This document shows positions 34,127 to 43,644 of a DNA stretch of 52,342 nucleotides, piece after piece. A program made the translations under genes and the position numbers. Within the stretch, counting starts at the first letter, position 1. Every line of letters starts with the position of its first letter. A model generated the notes under the pieces. It did not search any database. It was not told where the DNA came from and was given only the letters and a program-made list of their open reading frames with translations. The DNA comes from JBEBXQ01 sp040391535 (lineage in GTDB: Bacteria > Bacteroidota > Bacteroidia > Cytophagales > Spirosomataceae): contig JBEBXQ010000012.1 in assembly GCA_040391535.1 (NCBI GenBank), forward strand, positions 1 to 52,342, written 5' to 3'.

Positions 34127-34912
34127 TCAGATCTCTGAAATACTTACTCCGGCCAGTTCCTGAAAGATCATTTGCCAGTAATAGGTAACGTGGGGATTAT
34201 TTTCTTTGGATGAAGCCAACGGGTCAAACGGCGATATGATGGTAATTTCAGGATTGCCTATGGAATATTGGTTGAGCTTTTTCAGGTCTTCAGCGGCCCA
34301 TTGCCCGGCCTGTTCCTGTGTGGCAGGCGGACGAACATGAAAATCCCTTCGTCCCTGGCCTTTGGTACTTTCGACCATATCGCTGAAATAGTAAACTTTT
34401 ACCCGTCCGTCTTCCCTGGAAGCTGTTTCAATGACCGGCAGACTGGCCCAGAGATCCGTCTGCTGGTTGGAATTGCCCGTATTGGCTTGTTCCAGTTTAT
34501 TCAGAGTCTGCCGCAGAAAAACGGATTTTTCTTTCTGCAACATCAGCTGATAAGTATTTTCGATCATTTCACGGTCTGTCGCACTGGCACCGTAGGTGTC
34601 GTCCTTTTCAGTCCTGATTTCAACAGAAAGCGCACGTGCCTTGGAAGTATTTTCATGCACATAATAGATTTCCAGCCGATCGCCCGTATGCTGCAGGTTA
34701 TTATTAACAATCTCCGTCAGCTCTTTTCTGTACTTCTGACTGACATAGCCGCTGCCAGTCCGGACACTCTGGGTTTTATCAATAAATATAAGTGTATGGA
34801 GTTTCCGGGCTTTGGGTTCACTCTGTTGTTCCTGATTTGCGGAACAGCCGGAAAGTAGTGCAACCCAACCAAGAACACTAAAGGAAAGAAAAAAAACAGA
34901 CCGGATTTTCAT
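34127..34912 (-). CDS. Lipoprotein with VWA-like fold
   Basis: 261 residues; lipobox LLSGC with Cys at 23, so a predicted membrane lipoprotein. The mature part resembles a von Willebrand A domain: a first strand with a MIDAS-like IFIDKTQSV (DxTxS), a helix-rich middle, then VYYFSDMVEST as the second acidic strand. VWA domains bind a metal and a partner protein; no partner is evident. Family not recognised beyond the fold pattern, so a hypothetical is also possible. Convergent with the carbonic-anhydrase-like gene. Confidence 0.65.
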   Translation of the reverse strand: MKIRSVFFLSFSVLGWVALLSGCSANQEQQSEPKARKLHTLIFIDKTQSVRTGSGYVSQKYRKELTEIVNNNLQHTGDRLEIYYVHENTSKARALSVEIRTEKDDTYGASATDREMIENTYQLMLQKEKSVFLRQTLNKLEQANTGNSNQQTDLWASLPVIETASREDGRVKVYYFSDMVESTKGQGRRDFHVRPPATQEQAGQWAAEDLKKLNQYSIGNPEITIISPFDPLASSKENNPHVTYYWQMIFQELAGVSISEI

Positions 34913-35039
34913 GCAGATAGTATCTTATTTAGCTGGCGAACAGATTAACAATGGTATAGTCCGGATATTCATTGTCGGCCATCAGCTTTTTGCAATTGAG
35001 ATCATTCAGCGTCGGTTACAGAGCCCGGATATGCCAATG

Positions 35040-35070
35040 AAGTATCCGGCCTTTTACAAACCGGATACTT
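35040..35070 (-). terminator. Hairpin downstream of fabI
   Basis: AAGTATCCGG (35040-35049) pairs with CCGGATACTT (35061-35070), 10 bp, 18 bases past the fabI stop. There is no clear T-tract. Related CCGGATAT strings occur nearby, so it may be part of a small repeat cluster. Confidence 0.55.
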
Positions 35071-35088
35071 CAACAACACAAGAACGAT

Positions 35089-35901
35089 TTATTTGTCCAA
35101 ATATGACATAATCTCTTCAGAAACTCCTGTGCTGGAGTATCCGCCATCGTGATACAGATTCTGCATAGTGACCATGCGGGTAAGGTCAGAGAACAGAGAA
35201 ACGACATAATCCGCACAGGATTCAGCAGAAGCATTTCCCAGCGGACTCAGTTTTTCTGCGAAATCATAAAAGCTGTCGAATCCGGCAATACCACCACCGG
35301 CTTTGGTTTTGGTGGGAGATTGTGAAATCGTATTCACCCTCACATTTTTCAGTTTACCATAGCGGTAACCATAACTGCGGGCAATACTTTCCAGGGTAGC
35401 TTTTGCATCACCCATATCACCATAAAAAGAATAGGTACGCTGGGCGGCAATATAAGAAAGCGCCACAACAGAGCCCCATTCATTGATGGCATCCTGTTTT
35501 TCAGCAACCTGCAACAGCTTGTGCAGTGAAAGTGCTGAAATATCCAGGCTTTTCATATACCAGTCATAGTTCAGATCACCATACGCTTTTCCTTTACGGA
35601 TATTCGGGCTCATCCCGATTGAATGGAGGACGAAGTCAATCTTACCACCAAGAAAATCTGTAGATTCACTGAAAAGTTTTTCAATATCTTCAACAGAAGT
35701 AGCATCTGCCGGAATCAATTTAGACCCGCATTGTTCTGCCAGTTCATTGATTGCTCCCATACGCATTGCGATAGGCGCATTGGTCAGTGTAAATATTGCA
35801 CCTTCTTCTTTAGCCTTCAGCGCCACTTTCCAGGCAATTGAATTTTCGTCGAGAGCTCCTGAAATAATCCCTCTTTTCCCCTTTAATAATCCGTAAGCCA
35901 T
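35089..35901 (-). CDS. fabI: Enoyl-[acyl-carrier-protein] reductase (NADH), FabI
   Basis: Last reduction of each fatty-acid elongation cycle. 270 residues, SDR fold. The N-terminal cofactor site RGIISGALDENSIAWKVA, HSIGMSP in the middle, and the active-site tyrosine-lysine as Y-x6-K (YGDMGDAK in the stretch AAQRTYSFYGDMGDAKA) identify FabI. The active-site region is diverged from the E. coli form but is the Bacteroidota pattern. Monocistronic, with a hairpin after it. Confidence 0.95.
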   Translation of the reverse strand: MAYGLLKGKRGIISGALDENSIAWKVALKAKEEGAIFTLTNAPIAMRMGAINELAEQCGSKLIPADATSVEDIEKLFSESTDFLGGKIDFVLHSIGMSPNIRKGKAYGDLNYDWYMKSLDISALSLHKLLQVAEKQDAINEWGSVVALSYIAAQRTYSFYGDMGDAKATLESIARSYGYRYGKLKNVRVNTISQSPTKTKAGGGIAGFDSFYDFAEKLSPLGNASAESCADYVVSLFSDLTRMVTMQNLYHDGGYSSTGVSEEIMSYLDK

Positions 35902-35994
35902 AGTTATGTACTTATATACAAATAAAAATAAGTTGTTGGTATATCTGAATCAGACTGCAAAGTAACAAATTTTGTATGGTAAAATTGCTATGCC

Positions 35995-37002
35995 TTACTC
36001 AACGGGCATAACCGGCTTCAGGCCGGCCACCGTTTCCAGAAATTTTTCAGTTTCCTTCTGCACACCCTGCCAGTCTCCGGAGGTAATATGAGAAGCAATC
36101 ACATGATGCCCTGACTCAGGGAACGCCTTTTCCACTTTTTTGTCAGGATCGGTTCCCAGTTGCTCAAACATCTGCAGCATCGCATCCACCGAAACCGTCT
36201 TATCCTGCTCTTCCTTGTTTTTATAATAATAGCCCAGGAATACCGGCATTCTGATTTTCTCATAATTCTCATGGCGCGCCACAGCATCAATGGTCTGCTG
36301 AAGCGCCAGATGTCCGTTTGTGTTCTGGCTGTTCAGCCAGTAATCCTTCCTGCCCTGGCTATCTTCTTTCATGACATCATGCTCACCCAGCACCCACTTC
36401 AATATCTTTGGCCCCCACGGGCCGGTAGCAATAGCCAGCGCATTATTATAAGTTGTAATGCATGGAGAATATAAAACCAGCGCTTTGATTTCAGGATAAT
36501 TAGCGGCCAGATAAACCGATAAAAGTCCCCCGGCAGAAGTCCCTACAACAATCACACTATCTCCGAGCTGTTTTCCAATGGCCAGCGCCCTCTTCGCTCC
36601 ATCCACAAAATTCTGCGGGGTAAGGTCATCAAACGCGTCAGGATCACTAAGTCCCGCGTCATGCATACGGGACAGGTAAAGATTAGCACCGTACCTTTCA
36701 GCCAGATTTTTATGTACAGGGTCGCCCTCAGCCCAGCTTGCTCCGAAACCATGTATATATACAATACTATAAGGTGTTTTTCTCTTCAGTGAGTCGGCCC
36801 ATATAATTCTTGCCTCGTTATCGGGCTTTAAATCAGCAATTGCCTTTTCAGAATCGATTACTTCCTTTTCCAGCTGCACCAGGTCGGAAGTCACAGACGG
36901 CAGATCGGGAACCAGGTTAACCGCCGGCGGGCGTGGACCCAGAAAATATACAATAATCAATAACGCCAGAAATAATAACAGGCCGGATAACATCTTTTTC
37001 AT
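35995..37002 (-). CDS. Alpha/beta hydrolase with N-terminal membrane anchor
   Basis: 335 residues. A hydrophobic N-terminal segment (about 4-22, LSGLLLFLALLIIVYFLG) without a cleavage site suggests inner-membrane anchoring with the enzyme facing the periplasm. The hydrolase core shows the oxyanion region YIHGFGASWAEGDP, nucleophile elbow GTSAGG, an acid strand (LGYYYKNKEEQDKTVS) and a late histidine in PESGHHVIASHI. Probably an esterase or lipase; substrate unknown. Confidence 0.85.
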   Translation of the reverse strand: MKKMLSGLLLFLALLIIVYFLGPRPPAVNLVPDLPSVTSDLVQLEKEVIDSEKAIADLKPDNEARIIWADSLKRKTPYSIVYIHGFGASWAEGDPVHKNLAERYGANLYLSRMHDAGLSDPDAFDDLTPQNFVDGAKRALAIGKQLGDSVIVVGTSAGGLLSVYLAANYPEIKALVLYSPCITTYNNALAIATGPWGPKILKWVLGEHDVMKEDSQGRKDYWLNSQNTNGHLALQQTIDAVARHENYEKIRMPVFLGYYYKNKEEQDKTVSVDAMLQMFEQLGTDPDKKVEKAFPESGHHVIASHITSGDWQGVQKETEKFLETVAGLKPVMPVE

Positions 37003-37108
37003 ATTTGAAGGGTAAAGAACTGATCAGCAAATTAAAATTTAGTTTCCTTAACAATTTGCGAATCTAATAATTAAAAGTAAACTTTGGGGGCTAATTTATA
37101 CTGTAAGT

Positions 37109-37486
37109 GTGAAGAAATTTGAATTTATAACCCAGTGGCTCTCGTTGTCGTTCGTCGTTCTGTTATTAACGGCATCGGTCACCTGTGGTTCTTTTTCAAT
37201 TCCGGGAGAATTTAAAAACGACCGGGTCAGTCACTTATTATCCAAAGAAAAAAGTCTGAAGGACACCTCATCAGATGAGGTACCGGTCATAAGTGAGCTG
37301 AAGTTAAATGCGGTTGTTACCCATTTTTCTTCTTTTGATTTTGATAAGGCTTTTTTCCAGATCGTACATGAATGGGTTCCCGCCCGGTTAAAAACAGTCA
37401 TTCCCCTGGCTTTCAGTATACCGCATTACTATCTGCAGTTTTTCCGGTATGTGTTCGGGCACCATATTGCCATTAATGCCCCCTGA
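37109..37486 (+). CDS. Hypothetical exported or membrane protein
   Basis: 125 residues from a GTG at 37109. The N-terminus has a strong hydrophobic stretch (WLSLSFVVLLLTASVTCGS) that would be a signal or anchor; the lipobox is imperfect (SVTC). The middle is polar and the C-terminus has an aromatic hydrophobic segment (IPHYYLQFFRYVF). No family is recognised. It lies between a hydrolase and secDF, divergent from the former. Confidence 0.45.
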   Translation: MKKFEFITQWLSLSFVVLLLTASVTCGSFSIPGEFKNDRVSHLLSKEKSLKDTSSDEVPVISELKLNAVVTHFSSFDFDKAFFQIVHEWVPARLKTVIPLAFSIPHYYLQFFRYVFGHHIAINAP

Positions 37487-37608
37487 CTTCATTTATTTAT
37501 TATGCGCATCTCCGCAGGCCTGGAAGCTGTATTCAATATAGACAATCCAAGGCATTTAATTTCTGTTTTTATCAATTTATAATTTTACTTTTTCTCTATT
37601 AAAAAATC

Positions 37609-40602
37609 ATGCGTAACAAGAGCGGAATAATAATATTCTCGGTTGTTCTTGCATTAATAAGCATTTACTACCTGTCGTTTACGTTTGTAGCCCGTAAATT
37701 CAAGGCTGACGCCGACACCTTTGCGACCACTACAGACGGCAAAATCGACTTCGCGAAAAAACAAAGCTACATAGATTCCCTGTGGCGCGAGAAAGTGTAT
37801 ATCGGACACACCCTCCAACAGGTAATGGAACGAGAACTGGGCCTGGGTCTTGATTTGCAGGGTGGTATGCACGTAGTACTTGAAATTTCTCCGGGAGAAA
37901 TTATCAAAGGAATTGCAGGCAGCAACAGCCGCAGTACCAGCTTTCAGCAGGCTATTGCCAAAACCAACGAGGACATCAAAAGCAGCCAAAGCAGTTATGT
38001 GACTTTATTTGTCAATAACCTTAAGCAATTGTCGCCTAATACCTCCCTGGCCAATACGTTTTCCAACAGTTCCAACCGTGCAAAAATCAACAGCTCGTCA
38101 TCTGATTCACAGGTCATTTCATTACTGGAAGAAGAAGTATCCGGCGCTATCGCACGTGCATATCAGATCATTCAGGCACGTATTGACAAATTCGGTGTTA
38201 CCAATCCTAACATTCAGAAACTTCCCGGATCAGACCGTATTCTGGTAGAATTACCAGGTGTTGATAATCCGGACAGGGTTCGTAAGCTATTATCAGGTTC
38301 AGCCAAGCTGGAGTTTGCTGAAGTTTATAATTTCAATGAAATCGGCAGCGGCCTTGACCAGCTAGCCGCTTATCTGGCCCGTCAGGAGGCTGCCCGTAAG
38401 AAAGATCAGCCAGCGGCTGGTGTTGCACAGGATACCACCAAAACAACTGCTACCGGAAGCCTTGAAGAACAATTGGCAGGAGGTAGCCAGATAGGTGATT
38501 CCACTCAATCCGACAGCTCTTTACTGGCGCAGCAGAGTGCAGCGCTTACCAATCTTTTCATGCCGCTTCCGTCAGGACAGCTGGGTGTATACCTGAAAGA
38601 TACCGCCAGAGCCAGCGAAATTCTCTCCACTCCTGAAGTACGTTCTTATTTCCCTCACGACCTGGTTTTCATGTGGGACCGTAAAGCGATGGATCTTACA
38701 ACCGGTCAGGCCATCCTTCCGCTTTACTTTATTAAGAAAGCGAATGGTATAGCCGCTCTGGAGGGTGATGTAATTGTTGATGCCACGGCAGATTATGACG
38801 AAAACGGTCGTCCGGCTGTATCGATGCGTATGAATGGGGAGGGCGCCCGCAAATGGCGTCAGATTACCGGTAGTAATATTGGTAAACCCATCGCTATTAT
38901 TCTTGATAATCAGGTTTATACTGCTCCTACTGTAAACGGAGAAATCCCGACAGGTAATTCAAGTATCACAGGAAGCTTCACTATTGAAGAAACCAAAGAT
39001 ATGGCTAACATTCTGAAAGCAGGGAAGCTACCGGCACCTACCCACATTGTGGAAGAAGCCGTGGTAGGTTCTACCCTGGGTTCTGAAGCCGTTCAGTCAG
39101 GGATATGGTCTTCAATGGTCGGTTTGATTGTGGTTCTGGTTTTCATGGGTGTTTACTATAGCAGAGCCGGCTGGATTGCCGATGTGGTCTTAATTATCAA
39201 CCTTTTCTTCCTGATGGGTATTATGGCCTCACTGGGAGCCGTATTAACACTTTCAGGTATTGCCGGTATTGTATTGACGATTGGTATGTCAGTCGATGCG
39301 AACGTACTTATTTACGAAGGGATTAAGTTTGAAATGCAGGAAGGCAAGCCCTTTAAGCAAGCCGTACAGGATGGTTTCAAAGGTGCTTTATCAGCGATTA
39401 TTGACTCCAACATTACCACCTTGCTCACCGGGGTTATCCTGTTTATTTTCGGTACCGGGCTGGTACTTGGTTTTGCAACTACGCTCGTGATCGGTTTGAT
39501 TACTTCACTGTTCACCGCAATTTTTATTACCAAGCTTTTCCTGGATTATGAAGTAGAAAAAGGCAGAACACTGAAATTCTATACCTCCCTGACCGAGAAA
39601 TGGTTCAAAGACACTTCCTTTGACTTTATCTCTCAGCGTCGTAAATTCTATATCATCTCTGTTACGATCATCGCCATTGGTATCGGCTCCTTTATTTTTA
39701 AAGGTTTCGGACTAGGAATTGACTTCAAAGGCGGCCGTTCGTACGTGGTACGGTTTGAACAGAATGTGAACACCGATGATGTACGCAAGGCCATGACCGA
39801 TGCACTGGAAGGTGACGCACCCGAAGTTAAAACCTTTGGTGGATTTGATCAGGTAAAAATCACTACTGATTATTTGGCAGAAGATAATACACCTGATGCC
39901 GACAAACAGGCTGAAGATAAAATCCTGAAAGGAATTACGGATGTGCCCGGTAACAGCGGAATGATCATCAGTTCCTCTAAAGTTGGGCCGACGATGGCTT
40001 ATGATACCATGATTTCGGCGGTATGGGCCGTATTACTGGCGCTTCTTGCCAACTTTATTTACATCTATGTGCGGTTCCGAAACCTGGCATTCAGTTATGC
40101 GGCGATCATTTCACTGCTGCATGACGTAGTGATTCTGCTTGCCATATTCTCATTGTTTAACGGATGGTTGCCGTTTTCGCTGGATATCGATCAGGCATTC
40201 ATTGGTTCGGTTCTGACAATCATGGGTTACTCCATGAACGATACCATCGTTATCTTTGACCGTATCAGGAGCTATATGAAAGATCCTTCGAGCAAGAAAG
40301 AGAGCATTCCTTATATCATTAACAACGCCCTGAACACCACCCTTAGCCGTACTGCCGTAACCGGTATATCGACGATTCTGGTGCTTGTTGTATTGATGAT
40401 CTTCGGAGGTGAAGTATTACGCGGATTTACATTTGCGATGCTCATCGGGGTGATTGTGGGTACTTATTCTTCCCTGTTTATTGCTGCGCCGATTGTGGTA
40501 GACGCTTTTCAGAGAAATAAAGACAAAGAAGCCGCTGCACCTGTACAGGAAGCCGTCATTGCTGAAACTGTTGTTAAAAAAGGGAAAGCAGCAAATTCGT
40601 AA
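37609..40602 (+). CDS. secDF: Protein translocase subunit SecDF (fused)
   Basis: Inner-membrane proton-driven motor that pulls preproteins through SecYEG; 997 residues with SecD and SecF in one chain, as normal in Bacteroidota. N-terminal helix (about 5-27), SecD signature LGLDLQGGMHVVLE (about 78-91), a large periplasmic domain with a low-complexity insert (about 260-305, rich in Gln, Ala, Ser, Thr), the first six-helix block (about 490-650) containing SVDANVLIYEGIK, then SecF beginning near LGIDFKGGRSYVV and a second block with NDTIVIFDRIRSYM. Followed by a strong terminator at 40617-40650. Confidence 0.97.
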   Translation: MRNKSGIIIFSVVLALISIYYLSFTFVARKFKADADTFATTTDGKIDFAKKQSYIDSLWREKVYIGHTLQQVMERELGLGLDLQGGMHVVLEISPGEIIKGIAGSNSRSTSFQQAIAKTNEDIKSSQSSYVTLFVNNLKQLSPNTSLANTFSNSSNRAKINSSSSDSQVISLLEEEVSGAIARAYQIIQARIDKFGVTNPNIQKLPGSDRILVELPGVDNPDRVRKLLSGSAKLEFAEVYNFNEIGSGLDQLAAYLARQEAARKKDQPAAGVAQDTTKTTATGSLEEQLAGGSQIGDSTQSDSSLLAQQSAALTNLFMPLPSGQLGVYLKDTARASEILSTPEVRSYFPHDLVFMWDRKAMDLTTGQAILPLYFIKKANGIAALEGDVIVDATADYDENGRPAVSMRMNGEGARKWRQITGSNIGKPIAIILDNQVYTAPTVNGEIPTGNSSITGSFTIEETKDMANILKAGKLPAPTHIVEEAVVGSTLGSEAVQSGIWSSMVGLIVVLVFMGVYYSRAGWIADVVLIINLFFLMGIMASLGAVLTLSGIAGIVLTIGMSVDANVLIYEGIKFEMQEGKPFKQAVQDGFKGALSAIIDSNITTLLTGVILFIFGTGLVLGFATTLVIGLITSLFTAIFITKLFLDYEVEKGRTLKFYTSLTEKWFKDTSFDFISQRRKFYIISVTIIAIGIGSFIFKGFGLGIDFKGGRSYVVRFEQNVNTDDVRKAMTDALEGDAPEVKTFGGFDQVKITTDYLAEDNTPDADKQAEDKILKGITDVPGNSGMIISSSKVGPTMAYDTMISAVWAVLLALLANFIYIYVRFRNLAFSYAAIISLLHDVVILLAIFSLFNGWLPFSLDIDQAFIGSVLTIMGYSMNDTIVIFDRIRSYMKDPSSKKESIPYIINNALNTTLSRTAVTGISTILVLVVLMIFGGEVLRGFTFAMLIGVIVGTYSSLFIAAPIVVDAFQRNKDKEAAAPVQEAVIAETVVKKGKAANS

Positions 40603-40616
40603 TCATTGGCATACAG

Positions 40617-40650
40617 AAAAAAGGGAGAAAATCTTATTTCTCCCTTTTTT
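40617..40650 (+). terminator. Rho-independent terminator after secDF
   Basis: AAAAAAGGGAGAAA (40617-40630) pairs with TTTCTCCCTTTTTT (40637-40650): 14 bp ending in a T6 run. Confidence 0.92.
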
Positions 40651-40738
40651 CATTCAATAAATGTGCTTTAATGTTAGAAGAATATAAATTAGATTTATAT
40701 CTTCCTGTCTCTTTCTTCACAGAATTAACCTACACTTT

Positions 40739-42187
40739 ATGGCGAATCAATTATGGATAAAAAAACCTTTGTCGAAATTACTCAATGAGTCAACCGGTGA
40801 AGGCAATCAACTTAGAAGATCTCTGGGGGCATCCAGCCTCGTAGCATTAGGCATTGGTGCCATCATCGGAGCCGGTTTATTTTCCCTCACCGGAATTGCC
40901 GCTGCCGAAAATGCCGGTCCCGCTGTCACCATTTCATTTGTACTCGCAGCTGTAGGGTGTGGTTTTGCCGGACTTTGCTATGCTGAATTTTCTTCCATGA
41001 TACCCGTTGCAGGAAGCGCCTATACCTATTCTTATGCAACCATGGGTGAGTTTATCGCCTGGATCATCGGCTGGGATCTTGTCCTTGAATATGCTTTGGG
41101 AGCTGCCACTGTGGCCGTAAGCTGGTCGAGGTACCTGCTGGAACTACTCTCTAATTTTGGTATTCATTTACCTGCCGAACTGGTCTGCTCACCCTTTGAA
41201 ACCGTTAAACTGGGAAATGGTGAGATCATAGAAGGCGGTATTATCAACCTGCCGGCTATCCTGATCGTCTTCCTGCTTTCCCTGTTATTAATCAGAGGAA
41301 CCCAGGGATCAGCTCTTTTAAACAATATCCTGGTTGTTGTAAAAATAGCCGTTGTTTTATTGTTCATCACTTTAGGCTGGAGCCATATCGACCCTGCCAA
41401 CTATACACCTTACATCCCTGAAAACACAGGCGTTAAAGGCCAGTTTGGCATTTCAGGTATTGCTGCAGGAGCTGCTATCGTATTCTTCGCTTTTATCGGT
41501 TTTGACGCCGTTTCCACCGCCGCACAGGAAGCTAAAAAACCTCAGCGTGATATGCCCATCGGTATTCTCGGCTCGCTGATCGTATGTACTATTCTGTATG
41601 TGCTTTTTGCCCATGTAATGACAGGCCTCGTCAACTATACCGAGTTTGCCAATGACGCCAAACCTGCAGCAACTGCTTTTGCCGTTACAGGTTACGACTT
41701 TCTTCAGAACGGGCTGATTATTGCTATTCTGGCCGGTTATACGTCCGTAATGCTGGTTATGCTGCTGGGACAAAGCCGGGTGTTTTTCTCCATGAGCAAG
41801 GATGGTTTACTACCGCGCTTTTTCAGTGACATTCATCCCACATTCAAAACACCGTGGAAAACCAATGTTTTCTTCATGTTCTTTGTAAGTATCTTCGCCG
41901 GGTTTGTTCCGGTAAGTGATCTGGGACACATGGTAAGCATAGGCACTTTGTTTGCTTTCTCGCTTGTTTGTGTCGGAGTCTGGATCATGCGGGTGAAAAG
42001 ACCGGATCTGCACAGGAATTTCAGAGTGCCGCTTGTCCCTCTCATCCCTATTCTGGGTGTTATTGTTTGCGTGTACTTAATGTATTCTTTACCTACAGAA
42101 AGCTGGTTCCGGTTAGCGATCTGGCTGGGATTGGGTTTAATCATATACTTTGTATATGGTAAAAAACACAGTAAAATAAATGAGTAA
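40739..42187 (+). CDS. APC-superfamily amino-acid permease (cationic-type)
   Basis: Inner-membrane transporter of 482 residues with about 12 to 14 helices. Helix 1 carries GIGAIIGAGLFSLTGIAA, the unwound substrate-binding GxG region of the APC fold, and the FAFIGFDAVSTAAQEAKKPQRDMP loop is the consensus amphipathic region of the cationic amino-acid transporter (CAT/YfnA) subgroup. Substrate unproven. The downstream purB starts 13 nt after its stop. Confidence 0.9.
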   Translation: MANQLWIKKPLSKLLNESTGEGNQLRRSLGASSLVALGIGAIIGAGLFSLTGIAAAENAGPAVTISFVLAAVGCGFAGLCYAEFSSMIPVAGSAYTYSYATMGEFIAWIIGWDLVLEYALGAATVAVSWSRYLLELLSNFGIHLPAELVCSPFETVKLGNGEIIEGGIINLPAILIVFLLSLLLIRGTQGSALLNNILVVVKIAVVLLFITLGWSHIDPANYTPYIPENTGVKGQFGISGIAAGAAIVFFAFIGFDAVSTAAQEAKKPQRDMPIGILGSLIVCTILYVLFAHVMTGLVNYTEFANDAKPAATAFAVTGYDFLQNGLIIAILAGYTSVMLVMLLGQSRVFFSMSKDGLLPRFFSDIHPTFKTPWKTNVFFMFFVSIFAGFVPVSDLGHMVSIGTLFAFSLVCVGVWIMRVKRPDLHRNFRVPLVPLIPILGVIVCVYLMYSLPTESWFRLAIWLGLGLIIYFVYGKKHSKINE

Positions 42188-42200
42188 ATCAATTTTATAA

Positions 42201-43556
42201 ATGGCACTTAACCAATTAACAGCAATTTCTCCGGTAGACGGCCGCTATTTCAGGCAGGTTGCTGGATTGTCTGACTACTTTTCTGAATACGCCCTGATTT
42301 ACTATCGGGTAAAGGTAGAGGTAGAATATTTTATTGCGCTTTGTGAAATCCCTCTGCCGCAACTGGAGGATTTTGACAAAGGACTGTTCAGTAAATTAAG
42401 AAGTATCTACGAAGAATTCTCAGAAGAAGATGCATTGTATGTGAAGGATACTGAGAAAGTAACCAATCATGATGTTAAGGCCGTTGAATATTTCATCAAG
42501 AAAAAATTTGAAGAATTAGGCATTGCCCAATACCAGGAGTTTATCCATTTCGGGCTTACATCGCAGGATGTTAACAATACTTCTATTCCGCTTTCAGTCA
42601 AAGATGCGATTGAAACGGAACTGAAACCGTTGTTCAGACAGGTTTTGTTTGTATTGAAAAGAATGTCTCTCGAATGGAAAAATATCCCTTTACTGGCGCA
42701 TACGCACGGACAGCCTGCCTCTCCTACCCGTGTCGGTAAAGAATTTCTGGTATTTGTGGAACGTATTGAAAGGCAGTTTGTGCTGCTCGACCAGATTCCG
42801 TATTCGGCTAAATTCGGCGGAGCCACCGGTAACTTCAATGCGCACCATGTAGCTTATCCGGATATTGACTGGATGCATTTCGCCAATCAGTTTGTGGACA
42901 GCCTTGGTTTGAGCAGAAGCAAGCATACCACCCAGATCGAACACTATGATAATCTGGCGGCACTTTGTGATAATCTCAAACGTCTGGACAATATTCTGAT
43001 TGATTTATCGAGGGATATCTGGACTTATATTTCCATGGGTTATTTCAAGCAGAAAATTAAGGAAGGTGAAGTCGGTTCTTCTGCAATGCCCCATAAAGTA
43101 AATCCGATTGATTTTGAAAATGCAGAAGGAAACCTGGGTATTGCCAATGCCCTGTTTGAGCATTTCGCTGCAAAGCTGCCTGTTTCCAGACTCCAGCGCG
43201 ACCTGACTGACTCCACTGTATTGCGGAACATCGGCGTTCCTGTGGCGCATCAGATCATTTCTCTTAATTCAGTCCTGAAAGGTTTAGGAAAACTGGAGCT
43301 GAATGAAAAAGCAATTAAGGATGATCTGGAGGACAACTGGCCGGTAGTAGCAGAAGCTATTCAGACGATCCTCCGCCGTGAGGGGTATCCGAAACCTTAT
43401 GAGGCTCTGAAAGGACTGACAAGGACCAATGAGAAAATAACGCAGGAAACTATCGCCAGGTTTATCGAAACCCTGAATGTTTCAGATGCTGTCAGAGAAG
43501 AGTTACTGAAAATTACCCCGTTCAATTATCTGGGGGTTATAGAGGAGACGTTCTGA
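42201..43556 (+). CDS. purB: Adenylosuccinate lyase
   Basis: Catalyses two fumarate-releasing steps of purine synthesis (SAICAR to AICAR, adenylosuccinate to AMP). 451 residues, superfamily signature GSSAMPHKVNPIDFENAEGN (about 294-313), plus FGLTSQDVNNTS and LAHTHGQPASPTRVGKE. The long form matches the E. coli-type PurB. Probably cotranscribed with the permease; terminator at 43572. Confidence 0.97.
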   Translation: MALNQLTAISPVDGRYFRQVAGLSDYFSEYALIYYRVKVEVEYFIALCEIPLPQLEDFDKGLFSKLRSIYEEFSEEDALYVKDTEKVTNHDVKAVEYFIKKKFEELGIAQYQEFIHFGLTSQDVNNTSIPLSVKDAIETELKPLFRQVLFVLKRMSLEWKNIPLLAHTHGQPASPTRVGKEFLVFVERIERQFVLLDQIPYSAKFGGATGNFNAHHVAYPDIDWMHFANQFVDSLGLSRSKHTTQIEHYDNLAALCDNLKRLDNILIDLSRDIWTYISMGYFKQKIKEGEVGSSAMPHKVNPIDFENAEGNLGIANALFEHFAAKLPVSRLQRDLTDSTVLRNIGVPVAHQIISLNSVLKGLGKLELNEKAIKDDLEDNWPVVAEAIQTILRREGYPKPYEALKGLTRTNEKITQETIARFIETLNVSDAVREELLKITPFNYLGVIEETF

Positions 43557-43571
43557 TATTTTATACAATTA

Positions 43572-43626
43572 ATTCCCATATTCTCTGGATCCGTATAAAG
43601 GAAGAGAATATGGGAATATTTTTTTA
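43572..43626. terminator. Bidirectional terminator between purB and the esterase gene
   Basis: ATTCCCATATTCTCT (43572-43586) pairs perfectly with AGAGAATATGGGAAT (43603-43617), 15 bp, followed by ATTTTTTTT; the reverse side is also A/T-rich. Lies between converging genes. Confidence 0.9.
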
Positions 43627-43644
43627 CCGCGGCAATCAGCCCGG

